From an uncultured Methylomonas sp. (GTDB lineage: Bacteria; Pseudomonadota; Gammaproteobacteria; Methylococcales; Methylomonadaceae): a stretch of 51,883 nucleotides of DNA. Made by a program: the position numbers and the translations under genes. This document shows, in pieces, positions 26,331 through 34,287 of the stretch (the first letter of the stretch is position 1; each line of letters starts with the position of its first letter). The notes beneath the pieces were generated by a model. The model ran no database searches. It was not told the DNA's origin and saw only the letters and a list, made by a program, of their open reading frames with translations. The stretch is taken from contig CAKZJE010000122.1 of NCBI GenBank assembly GCA_936941155.1, positions 1-51,883 of the forward strand, written 5' to 3'.

Positions 26331-26771
26331 CTAGGATTTGTGTTTGCTAGTGATTTTTATTGGAAATTTATGATCTTCCCATGCTTGCATTCCTCCATCG
26401 AGATTGAAAACTTTTTCAAATCCAGCATTAATCAGTGTTTTACAAGCAGGCACTGAACGTGTTCCAGACTGACATACGAGCAATAAGTCTTTGTTTTTGT
26501 ATTTTTCCAACGTATTCAGTTGATCTTTCAGCTTGCCTAGCGGCGTGTTAATCGCATTTTCAATATGTCCTAGAATAAATTCATGCGGCTCTCTAACATC
26601 GACAATAATCACTTCGTCGCTATTCATTTTAACCACTGCATTCATGGGGGAGAGATTTTTAAATGGACTAAAAGCCGCTTCAGTAAATTCTTTAATCAGT
26701 AAAAAGGTAACAACAGCCAGTGCCAAAAATAGCATAGAGTGATTGGAGATAAATTCTAAATATTGATCCAT
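26331..26771 (-). CDS. yibN: Membrane-anchored rhodanese (YibN-like)
   Basis: A single-domain rhodanese with one N-terminal membrane helix (about residues 13-29, MLFLALAVVTFLLIKEF). The domain has VIIVDVREPHEFILGHIENAINTPLG and the active-site loop LLVCQSGTRS with catalytic cysteine, followed by ACKTLINAGFEKVFNLDGGMQAW. It would carry sulfane sulfur as a persulfide at the inner membrane. It occupies the same place as E. coli yibN, upstream of secB-gpsA. It lies 46 bases downstream of an ArsR regulator with BigR/SqrR-type cysteines, which points to sulfur control. Confidence 0.93.
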   Translation of the reverse strand: MDQYLEFISNHSMLFLALAVVTFLLIKEFTEAAFSPFKNLSPMNAVVKMNSDEVIIVDVREPHEFILGHIENAINTPLGKLKDQLNTLEKYKNKDLLLVCQSGTRSVPACKTLINAGFEKVFNLDGGMQAWEDHKFPIKITSKHKS

Positions 26772-26817
26772 GGGATAATTTTTATAGTGCTAAGTGGATT
26801 AAAAAGTAGGTGGTAGG

Positions 26818-27129
26818 TTACATTGGACAAAATAGATCACGCATCATACGAATCAGTTGCAGCATCCTTGGGTCATCAATAAAATAATAAACGCGATTGG
26901 CTTCTTTTTTATACCCCAAAATATCTTTTTCTCTTAAAATTGCCAAATGTTGTGAAATATTGCTTTGACTGGTTCCCACTTTTTCAACAATATCTTGTAC
27001 GCTAAGAGCCTGATTACCCAATACACATAAAATTTTTAAACGCAAAGGATGTGACATCGCTTTTATACAGCGTGCGGCTTTGGCTATGTCCGCGTCGTTG
27101 TAGTGTGGCAGGCTTTCTTGATTTTCCAT
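26818..27129 (-). CDS. ArsR family regulator, likely persulfide-sensing (BigR/SqrR-like)
   Basis: A 103-residue winged-helix repressor with the recognition helix SVQDIVEKVGTSQSNISQHLAILREKDIL and the wing YKKEANRVYYFIDD. It lacks the ArsR CxC metal site. It has C35 in LRLKILCVL and C101 in the C-terminal DLFCPM, 66 residues apart, which is the spacing I recall for the dithiol (tetrasulfide-forming) pair of BigR (C42/C108) and SqrR (C41/C107). A third cysteine is C21. The next gene on the strand is a rhodanese. It likely represses its own operon until reactive sulfur species rise; the operator was not identified. Confidence 0.85.
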   Translation of the reverse strand: MENQESLPHYNDADIAKAARCIKAMSHPLRLKILCVLGNQALSVQDIVEKVGTSQSNISQHLAILREKDILGYKKEANRVYYFIDDPRMLQLIRMMRDLFCPM

Positions 27130-27338
27130 AAAAGATGATTTGTTCTTAATTTAAGGTGGGGAGAGTTGTGGGTTTTATGTTTTAGCAAAATACGAAAGAA
27201 AAGAATTTATCTACGATGTCATTAACATATCTTAAGTATAATGGCGTTGTGAGTGGAATCTTTCAATAGCCGCCACCGCAAAATTTAGTAAATGTAACAA
27301 AATAACTCCGTTTGTTCAATTGTTTAAGGTATGAGTTA
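27130..27338. promoter_or_regulatory. Divergent promoter region between arsR-type gene and gpmI
   Basis: This 209-base gap must carry promoters for both directions. A TATAAT at 27237-27242 on the plus strand is a candidate -10 for gpmI, but no good -35 box lies at the right distance. I see no clear long inverted repeat that would be the ArsR operator. Confidence 0.4.
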
Positions 27339-28922
27339 ATGTCAGGTATAGTCGAAAATAATATGAAAAATAATATGTCAGCTAATGTAAAACCTTTGGT
27401 TTTGGTAATTCTGGATGGATTTGGTTATCGTGAAGCAGCCAATGCCAATGCTATTGCCCTAGCAAATACCCCCTGTTGGGATGCTTTGCAGAAAAATAAT
27501 CCAATGACTTTACTAGAATGCGCCGGTGAGGTTGTGGGTTTGCCTGATGACCAAATGGGCAATTCAGAAGTGGGTCATTTACACATTGGTAGTGGACGTT
27601 TTGTGTTTCAAGATTTATCGCGCGTGAACAAAGCCGTGAAAGATGGTAGTTTTTTCAGCAACGAAGCGTTGTGTCAAGCTGTCGATACCGCGATTGCAAA
27701 AGATAAAGCCTTGCATGTCATGGGTTTGCTGTCTGAGGGCGGTGTACACAGCCATGAATTGCAAATTATGGCGATGTTGGAATTAGCGGCAAAACGTGGC
27801 TTGAAAAAGATTTACCTCCATGCGTTTTTAGATGGTCGTGATGTGCCACCACGCAGTGCAACAAGTTCATTAAAATTAGCTGAAGAGACATTTGCTAAAA
27901 TCGGTGTAGGGCGCATTGCCACAATCACCGGACGCTTTTATGCAATGGATCGTGATAAACGCTGGGAGCGCGTGCAGTCTGCCTATAATTTGATTGCGAA
28001 AGGTGAATCTGAGCATCAAGCGAAAACAGCGTTAGAAGGTTTAGAAGCGGCTTATCAACGCAATGAAAGTGATGAGTTTGTGCCTCCGACTGCGATTGTG
28101 GGAGAAAACAACGAAGTGGTGTGTTTAGACCCAGAAGATTCTGTGGTGTTTATGAACTTTAGAGCGGATCGCGCTCGCGAAATTTCGCAAGCAATCACCG
28201 ATGCAGATTTTAATGACTTTGAACGCGGCTGCCCGCATCACACCGGCTGTTATGTAACGTTGACTGAATATCATCAAAATTTCACTTATCCGATTGCCTA
28301 CCCTACGATTGATGTAAAAAATGGCTTAGGTGAAGTGTTGTCAAATGCAGGTTTAACGCAATTGCGTTTAGCGGAAACTGAAAAATATGCACATGTCACG
28401 TTTTTCTTAAACGGTGGTCGTGATGAGCCGTTTCCAGGCGAGTCCAGAATTTTAGTGCCATCCCCAAAAGTGAAAACTTATGATATGCAACCAGAAATGA
28501 ATGCGGCAATCGTCACAGATCACTTAGTTGAGAGCATTAATAGCGGAGAGTTTGATGTTATCATCTGCAATTATGCTAACTGCGATATGGTTGGACACAC
28601 AGGCATGTTAGATGCAGCTTTAATTGCTGTGGAAACCATTGATGGTTGCTTAAAGCAAATTACTGATGCGCTGGCAGGCGTTGGTGGGCAAATGCTTATC
28701 ACAGCTGATCATGGCAATATTGAGCAAATGGTTGATGAAGAAACAGGACAGCCACACACCGCGCATAGCATGAATAAAGTGCCGTTGTTATATCTGGGTG
28801 GACATAATACAACTTTGGCAGACGGTGGTTCTTTAGCAGACCTTGCACCGACTATCTTAAGTTTATTAGGTGTTGCACAGCCGAAAGAAATGACCGGACG
28901 TTCTTTGGTCGTGGCTGCTTAA
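27339..28922 (+). CDS. gpmI: Cofactor-independent phosphoglycerate mutase
   Basis: GpmI interconverts 3- and 2-phosphoglycerate in glycolysis using two manganese ions. Motifs are VLVILDGFGYREA (metal aspartate), the catalytic serine S77 in DDQMGNSEVGH, LSEGGVHSHELQI, HAFLDGRDVPPRSA, NFRADRARE, NYANCDMVGHTG, ITADHGNIEQM and PHTAHSMNKVPLL. The start at 27339 has AAGGT eight bases upstream and gives 527 residues, about a dozen more than E. coli at the N-terminus; ATGs at 27363 and 27375 are alternatives. gpmI-envC opposite yibN-secB-gpsA matches the E. coli arrangement. Confidence 0.96.
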   Translation: MSGIVENNMKNNMSANVKPLVLVILDGFGYREAANANAIALANTPCWDALQKNNPMTLLECAGEVVGLPDDQMGNSEVGHLHIGSGRFVFQDLSRVNKAVKDGSFFSNEALCQAVDTAIAKDKALHVMGLLSEGGVHSHELQIMAMLELAAKRGLKKIYLHAFLDGRDVPPRSATSSLKLAEETFAKIGVGRIATITGRFYAMDRDKRWERVQSAYNLIAKGESEHQAKTALEGLEAAYQRNESDEFVPPTAIVGENNEVVCLDPEDSVVFMNFRADRAREISQAITDADFNDFERGCPHHTGCYVTLTEYHQNFTYPIAYPTIDVKNGLGEVLSNAGLTQLRLAETEKYAHVTFFLNGGRDEPFPGESRILVPSPKVKTYDMQPEMNAAIVTDHLVESINSGEFDVIICNYANCDMVGHTGMLDAALIAVETIDGCLKQITDALAGVGGQMLITADHGNIEQMVDEETGQPHTAHSMNKVPLLYLGGHNTTLADGGSLADLAPTILSLLGVAQPKEMTGRSLVVAA

Positions 28923-28928
28923 GCATTT

Positions 28929-30176
28929 ATGAAATGTCAGGCTTTAATCGTTGTTGCTTTGCTGAGTGTGATGCACTTAGGATTTGCAGAACCTATTGTT
29001 GTGCCAAACAATCAGAATTCCAGCCAAATCCAATCAAATCTTGCGAAAGCTAATCAAAGCATTGAGCAAATAAAACTCCAGAAAGAGCAATTAGTCACTC
29101 AGTTGCAAGCTATTGAGAAACAGCAGGGAGACATTGCGCAATCTTTGCATAGTTTGAGCTTGCAAATTGACACAAAACAGCAGCGGTTAAAGCACCTCAG
29201 CAAAGAGATGAAAAAACAATATGCAGCACTCAAGCTGCAAAACAATGAGCTTGCCAAGCAAGTGCGTGCTTCATTTGTTATGGGTAAAAAAGAGCAATTA
29301 AAACTTCTTTTAAATCAACAAGATCCTGCGTTAGCCAGTCGAATGCTGGTTTATTATGAGTACTTTAATAAAAGTCGCATCAGAAAATTAACTGAGATTA
29401 GAACCAAGATTGCTTTGCTCGATCACCTAGAGCAAGAAAAACGGCGCGAAACAACCTCCTTAGATCAAGCATTACGCTCGCATCAATCTGTGCAAGTCGG
29501 TTTGTCGGATATTCAAAAACAACGTGAAGCGTTGTTAGTGCACTTAGGGAATGAATTTAAGAAAAAATCGCAGCAATTAGCCTTGCTTGAAGCAAATGCC
29601 GATGAAGTTCAAGCCTTGATTGATAGGCTACAGCAGTCGCCCACAGTAGCGGGGCAGCAAGAAGAGAATGACACAGTAAGAACTCCACCGGATGTTGCCG
29701 AAGCAATAGACGGTGATGGTAATCAGGTGAGTCCGAATGATGTGCAAACAGAAAGTCCAGTTGCCACTGTTGTTGACAAACCTTTTGCAGAATTAAAAAG
29801 ACAGTTGCCTTGGCCTGTGAAAGGCACAATCATTAAAAAGTTTGGTAGTCGTCGCTCGGCAGACACCCGCTGGGATGGCTTGCTAATTGCCGCACAAGAA
29901 GGCACAGATATTCAAGCAGCCAGCAGTGGGCGTGTGGTTTTTGCGGATTGGTTGCGTGGCTATGGCTTGCTGATTATTATTGATCACGGACATGGCTATA
30001 TGACCTTGTACGCATTCAACCAAAGCGTATATAAAAAAGTAGGCGATAGAGTGAAAGCAGGTACAGTGATTGGCGCAGTGGGAAAAAGTGATGGTCGCGA
30101 AGAGTCTGGTTTATATTTTGGAATTAGAAGCAAAGGAAAACCGGTTGATCCTATGATATGGTGTAAAAAAGGATAA
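28929..30176 (+). CDS. envC: Murein hydrolase activator EnvC
   Basis: EnvC is a periplasmic divisome protein that activates the amidases AmiA and AmiB at the septum. A signal peptide covers residues 1-20 (cleavage near GFA/EP). A long coiled coil spans about 28-240. A C-terminal LytM domain follows from about 295. The LytM zinc site is degenerate as in true EnvC: the usual HLHFE segment is GLYFGIR, and LYAFNQS replaces the HxxxY end. That argues for an activator rather than an active endopeptidase. It follows gpmI by six bases and precedes ctpA. Confidence 0.93.
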   Translation: MKCQALIVVALLSVMHLGFAEPIVVPNNQNSSQIQSNLAKANQSIEQIKLQKEQLVTQLQAIEKQQGDIAQSLHSLSLQIDTKQQRLKHLSKEMKKQYAALKLQNNELAKQVRASFVMGKKEQLKLLLNQQDPALASRMLVYYEYFNKSRIRKLTEIRTKIALLDHLEQEKRRETTSLDQALRSHQSVQVGLSDIQKQREALLVHLGNEFKKKSQQLALLEANADEVQALIDRLQQSPTVAGQQEENDTVRTPPDVAEAIDGDGNQVSPNDVQTESPVATVVDKPFAELKRQLPWPVKGTIIKKFGSRRSADTRWDGLLIAAQEGTDIQAASSGRVVFADWLRGYGLLIIIDHGHGYMTLYAFNQSVYKKVGDRVKAGTVIGAVGKSDGREESGLYFGIRSKGKPVDPMIWCKKG

Positions 30177-30290
30177 GTTTTTTGCTCACAACAAGGCACA
30201 CATCGTTAAAAGCATCGTAAAGCATCTGGCTTTGTAATTTAAAAGTTAATTTTTTCAAAAAAAATTAGGTATTGGGAGTGTTAAGGCATA

Positions 30291-31649
30291 ATGGTTAAGA
30301 AGCAAAGTGTATTAATTTTAGGCCTAGGTTTTTCACTAGGTGTTTTCATGGCTACTTGTGGCAGCGTATTTGCCGAAAAAAGCAGCCCCGCGCCTGTTAA
30401 TGATTCTCAGGTTTTACCTTATGAAGATTTACGCGCGTTTAGCGAAATCTTTGGACGCATCAAAACAGATTATGTTGAACCTGTTTCTGATAAAAAACTA
30501 TTGCAAGATGCGATTCGTGGAATGCTGACAGGTTTAGACCCACACTCCGCCTATCTGGACAATGAAGAATACAAAGAGCTGCAAGAAGGAACAACTGGCG
30601 AGTTTGGCGGCTTAGGGATAGAAGTCACCATGGAAAATGGTTTTGTAAAAGTTGTTTCGCCAATAGATGACACGCCCGCACAACGGGCTGGGCTAAAAGC
30701 CGGCGATTTAATCGTGAAATTGGATGAAAAACCCGTCAAAGGCATGACAATTAACGAAGCTGTGAAAATAATGCGCGGCGAAGTTGGCAGCAATATTACG
30801 CTGTTGGTGGTGAGAGAAGGCGAAGAAGCTCCGCTTAAAATTGTTTTAACTCGCGACATCATCAAAGTTAAAAGCGTTAAGTCGAAATTGCTGGAAAAAA
30901 ATTACGGCTATTTGCGGATTAGCAGCTTTCAATCAGGCACTAGCCAAGGTTTGAATGACGCAATTGCAGAGCTGAAAAAAGAAAACAAAGGCGCGTTAAA
31001 AGGACTGGTATTAGATTTGCGCAATAATCCGGGCGGATTGTTAAACGCAGCGGTTGATGTCAGTGACGCATTTTTGGAAAAGGGCTTGATTGTTTACACG
31101 CAAGGCAGAATTAAAAACTCTGAAATTCGCTTTAATGCAGCAAGCGGCGATTTGATTAGCGGTGCGCCGTTAGTTGTATTAATCAACTCAGGCTCAGCAT
31201 CAGCATCCGAAATTGTGGCAGGCGCATTGCAAGATCAAAAACGCGCCATCATCATGGGCGAAAAATCGTTTGGCAAAGGCTCAGTGCAAACAGTATTGCC
31301 AACCAGTAATGGCGGCGCAGTTAAATTAACCACTGCACGTTATTACACGCCTTCAGGTCGCTCCATTCAAGCAGAAGGCATTGAGCCTGATGTGGCGTTG
31401 GCGCAAGTGAAATTGGAAGTATTAGGCTCTTCAAAATATGAACCTGTGAAAGAAGCAGATTTAACAGGACATTTGAAAAATGCTAATGGCGAGAAAAAAG
31501 CGGCAAAAAAAGATGTGATGAAAGAAAGCAAAGATCTGAAAAATGCAAAAGACTCAAAAGAGTCGCCTGATAAAACACTTTTAGATGTCAGTGATTATGC
31601 GTTGCATGAAGCTTTAACCTTGTTAAAAGGCATGAGCATTTTAAAATAG
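30291..31649 (+). CDS. ctpA: S41 family carboxy-terminal processing peptidase
   Basis: A periplasmic serine protease of the CtpA/Prc family. A signal or anchor segment lies at 6-28 (ending SVFAEK). A PDZ domain spans about 95-185 (GGLGIEVTMENGFVKVVSPI, PAQRAGLKAGDLIVKLDEKP). The S41 catalytic core has LDLRNNPGGLL, S302 in NSGSASASEIV and K329 in KSFGKGSVQT, forming the Ser-Lys dyad. A lysine-rich segment lies at about 395-430 near the C-terminus. It follows envC after 114 bases; the pair is common in proteobacteria. Such proteases often trim cell-wall enzymes. Confidence 0.95.
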   Translation: MVKKQSVLILGLGFSLGVFMATCGSVFAEKSSPAPVNDSQVLPYEDLRAFSEIFGRIKTDYVEPVSDKKLLQDAIRGMLTGLDPHSAYLDNEEYKELQEGTTGEFGGLGIEVTMENGFVKVVSPIDDTPAQRAGLKAGDLIVKLDEKPVKGMTINEAVKIMRGEVGSNITLLVVREGEEAPLKIVLTRDIIKVKSVKSKLLEKNYGYLRISSFQSGTSQGLNDAIAELKKENKGALKGLVLDLRNNPGGLLNAAVDVSDAFLEKGLIVYTQGRIKNSEIRFNAASGDLISGAPLVVLINSGSASASEIVAGALQDQKRAIIMGEKSFGKGSVQTVLPTSNGGAVKLTTARYYTPSGRSIQAEGIEPDVALAQVKLEVLGSSKYEPVKEADLTGHLKNANGEKKAAKKDVMKESKDLKNAKDSKESPDKTLLDVSDYALHEALTLLKGMSILK

Positions 31650-31666
31650 TTTTACTGCTGTAAATC

Positions 31667-31699
31667 ACGACTGGCAGCTCTCAAAAGACTGCTAGTCGT
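31667..31699. repeat. 33-bp palindromic element between convergent genes (family B)
   Basis: Arms of 11 bases (ACGACTGGCAG / CTGCTAGTCGT, one mismatch) surround an 11-base loop. It is related in arm sequence to the palindrome inside the giant kinase at 36211-36244. Lying between ctpA and the GGDEF-EAL gene, it might also act as a bidirectional terminator, but it has no real T-run. Confidence 0.65.
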
Positions 31700-31714
31700 C
31701 ACTTCAAAAAGTCT

Positions 31715-33871
31715 TTAGTCTTGTTCTAAAGGATGTGGATGGCTGACCCAATAACCTTGGGCAAAATCAACCCCAATCTTCGCTAATTTATTATAAATAT
31801 CCTCAGTTTCCACAAACTCTGCAATTGTTTGTTTGTGCATTAAATGTCCAATTTCATTAATTGACCGCACCATTGCAAAATCCACCGGATCGCTGCAAAT
31901 ATCTTTCACAAACATGCCATCAATTTTCAAATAATCAACAGGCAAGTTTTTTAAATACGCAAACGAAGATAAGCCGCTGCCAAAATCATCTAAAGCAAAT
32001 AAACAGCCGCGTTCTTTGAGTTTTTTAATTAAGCCTGTCACTAAATTCAAGTTGGAAATCGCGGCGGTTTCTGTAATTTCAAAGCAAAATTTCTTGGCAG
32101 GTAAGTTGTAATAATCCAGCGTTTTTAGAATAAATTCTAACAACCATTCTGAGCCTAGCGTGTGTCCTGACAAATTAATTGTGCACACAGACAGATTTTC
32201 TAAGCGCGTGGCATGGTCTGCAAAAAAACTTAAGGTGTTATTGATAATGTATTGATCTATTTTCGGCATTAAGCCATAGCGTTCAGCGGCTGGAATAAAC
32301 GCTCCGGGCGGAATGATTTCATCGTTATCGCCTTCCAACCTGACCAAAACCTCATAATGATCGCCCTCAATGTGAGGCAGAATAGTTTTCAAAGGCTGTT
32401 TATACAGTTTGAATTTTCGTTCATCTAAGGCTTTATTCAGTTTAGCCACCCACTGAATTTGCCCTGAGCGCAATTTAATATTTTCATCATTATCGCGATA
32501 AATATGCAGGCGATTGCGACCTGCATCTTTAGCCGCATAGCAAGACGCATCAGCGGTCATCAGCAAATCATTTAAGGTATTAAATTCATCGTTAATTTGA
32601 ATAATGCCGATGCTAACACCAATCCGAAAGCTTTTGTCGTCCCAATTAAAGCGAAAGTCGGCAATAATTTCTCGCAGTGAATTCGCTAAACATACCGCTC
32701 TATCTAAAGAACAATGCTCCATCAGAATTCCAAATTCATCGCCACCTAAGCGGGCTAAGGTGTCGCGGACGCGGATTTTATTGCGAAAAATGGTTGTGAC
32801 TTGTTTTAACAACTCATCACCTGCGGTATGCCCACAAGTGTCGTTAATGATTTTGAATTGATCTAAATCCAAATAACAAAAAATATGCACGCCACCCGAT
32901 ACGCGCCGTGATTCTAACACCCGATTTAAGCGTTGCTCAAACACGCGCCGATTCACCAAGCCGGTTAAGGGATCGTGTGTGGCTTGATAAGCAAGTTCGC
33001 GACTCAGTTTGCGTGCTTGTGTCACATCGCTAAACACCAACACCGCGCCCTGAACTTTCCCTTGGGCATCGTGAATCGGCGCGGCTGAATCTTGAATGCT
33101 ATATTCCAAGCCTAGGCGATTGATTAATAAAACATTATCTTCTAAGCCGACAATTTTATCTTTGGAAAGACAGCGAAACACCGGATTAACGGCTTGTTTT
33201 CGATTACTTTCGTAAACAATTTTAAACACTTTATCAATGGATTGACCGCGCACCTCTTCAGAACGCCAGCCTGTCAATTGCTCCGCAACAGGATTCACAA
33301 ACTCAATAATGCCGCGCACATCGGTGGTAATCACCGCATCCCCAATGGATTTTAACGTCACTTGCGCCCGCTCTTTTTCTTCAATCAAGCGTTGTTCTAT
33401 CTGCATTCTTTCGTTAATTTCTTGCTGCAATTGCTCGGTGCGCACCAGCACCATTTCTTCTAACAATTGCTTGTAACTTTCTAACTCTTTTTCAATGGAT
33501 TTGGCTTTAATGACGTTATTAATCGTGGACGGCAATAGTTTTAAATAATCACCGTTTAAATCTTTGGTTAAATAATCCGCCGCCCCTGATTTCATGGCGC
33601 GAACTGCCACATCTTCACCACCCGAACCTGTAACAAACACAACGGGTGTGGAAACAGGAATATATTCAAACAAATCAAAGGCTGTGCCATCACCTAAGGC
33701 ATGATCTGCAAGAATCAAATCAAAGCTCATCAACCTAAGCATTTCAATTGCAGCATTCACAGAGCCGGCAATTTGATAATCGTAGGGTAATTGCTCACGC
33801 TTTACAAAGCGTTTAAAACTCATTTGATCTGTTATATCGTCTTCAATCAATAATAATTGGATGCGGTTCAT
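31715..33871 (-). CDS. REC-PAS-GGDEF-EAL cyclic di-GMP signalling protein
   Basis: A 718-residue cytosolic protein. The receiver domain is at 1-125 with phosphoacceptor D56 in LILADHALGDG and K in LTKDL. A coiled linker covers 125-170, then a PAS domain at about 170-290 (IGDAVITTDVRGIIEFVNPVAEQLTGW). A GGDEF domain at 290-455 has an intact ARLGGDEFG signature and so may make c-di-GMP. An EAL domain at 470-715 has EVLVRL at the EAL position, ETAAISN, LDDFGSGLSSF and KIDGMFV, so it retains the acidic residues of a phosphodiesterase. It overlaps the CheY-like gene by four bases and is the output end of the operon. Confidence 0.95.
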   Translation of the reverse strand: MNRIQLLLIEDDITDQMSFKRFVKREQLPYDYQIAGSVNAAIEMLRLMSFDLILADHALGDGTAFDLFEYIPVSTPVVFVTGSGGEDVAVRAMKSGAADYLTKDLNGDYLKLLPSTINNVIKAKSIEKELESYKQLLEEMVLVRTEQLQQEINERMQIEQRLIEEKERAQVTLKSIGDAVITTDVRGIIEFVNPVAEQLTGWRSEEVRGQSIDKVFKIVYESNRKQAVNPVFRCLSKDKIVGLEDNVLLINRLGLEYSIQDSAAPIHDAQGKVQGAVLVFSDVTQARKLSRELAYQATHDPLTGLVNRRVFEQRLNRVLESRRVSGGVHIFCYLDLDQFKIINDTCGHTAGDELLKQVTTIFRNKIRVRDTLARLGGDEFGILMEHCSLDRAVCLANSLREIIADFRFNWDDKSFRIGVSIGIIQINDEFNTLNDLLMTADASCYAAKDAGRNRLHIYRDNDENIKLRSGQIQWVAKLNKALDERKFKLYKQPLKTILPHIEGDHYEVLVRLEGDNDEIIPPGAFIPAAERYGLMPKIDQYIINNTLSFFADHATRLENLSVCTINLSGHTLGSEWLLEFILKTLDYYNLPAKKFCFEITETAAISNLNLVTGLIKKLKERGCLFALDDFGSGLSSFAYLKNLPVDYLKIDGMFVKDICSDPVDFAMVRSINEIGHLMHKQTIAEFVETEDIYNKLAKIGVDFAQGYWVSHPHPLEQD

Positions 33872-34287
33872 TGCGGCAACTCACTTTTAGACCAATATGC
33901 AGATAATAATTCGATGGTTGAAACAAAGCTTTGATATTCAACAGGTTTCACCAGATAACCTGCCACGCCCAATTCAAAGCATTTATTCACATCTGTTTCT
34001 TCTTTGGAGGATGTCAACATAATCACCGGCATTTTTTGAAAGTTAGACGAGCTTTTTAGATAATGCAGCAGCTCCAAACCATTCATTTTCGGCATGTTAA
34101 TATCCAGCAAAATAATGCACGGCAACGGTGTTTCAGGATTGGATAACAGCACAATTGCCTCTTCGCCATTGCCTGCAATCATCAAATCGTTAGGGATTTT
34201 CAATTGTTTAAAGCAGCGTTTCACGGTCATCACATCCACTGCATCATCTTCCACCAACAGCACAGGGTGTAAGCTATTCATCGACAT
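33868..34287 (-). CDS. CheY-like (Rcp1-type) response regulator
   Basis: A single receiver domain of 139 residues with acidic pocket EDD at 13-15, phosphoacceptor D62 in ILLDINMPKMNGLELL, T in VIMLTSSKEETD and K in GYLVKPVEY. The MPKMNG and the TDVNKCFELGVAGYLVKP pattern is that of Rcp1-like regulators that pair with phytochrome-type kinases. It lacks an output domain. It overlaps the upstream kinase gene by 14 bases and the downstream GGDEF-EAL gene by four, so all three should be made together as a phosphorelay. Confidence 0.95.
   Translation of the reverse strand: MSMNSLHPVLLVEDDAVDVMTVKRCFKQLKIPNDLMIAGNGEEAIVLLSNPETPLPCIILLDINMPKMNGLELLHYLKSSSNFQKMPVIMLTSSKEETDVNKCFELGVAGYLVKPVEYQSFVSTIELLSAYWSKSELPQ

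Noticed and set aside
31715-33871. Calling the EAL domain inactive because it reads EVL
   Set aside because: The middle residue of the signature varies in active enzymes, and the other acidic motifs (ETAAISN, DDFGSG) are kept, so inactivity cannot be claimed.
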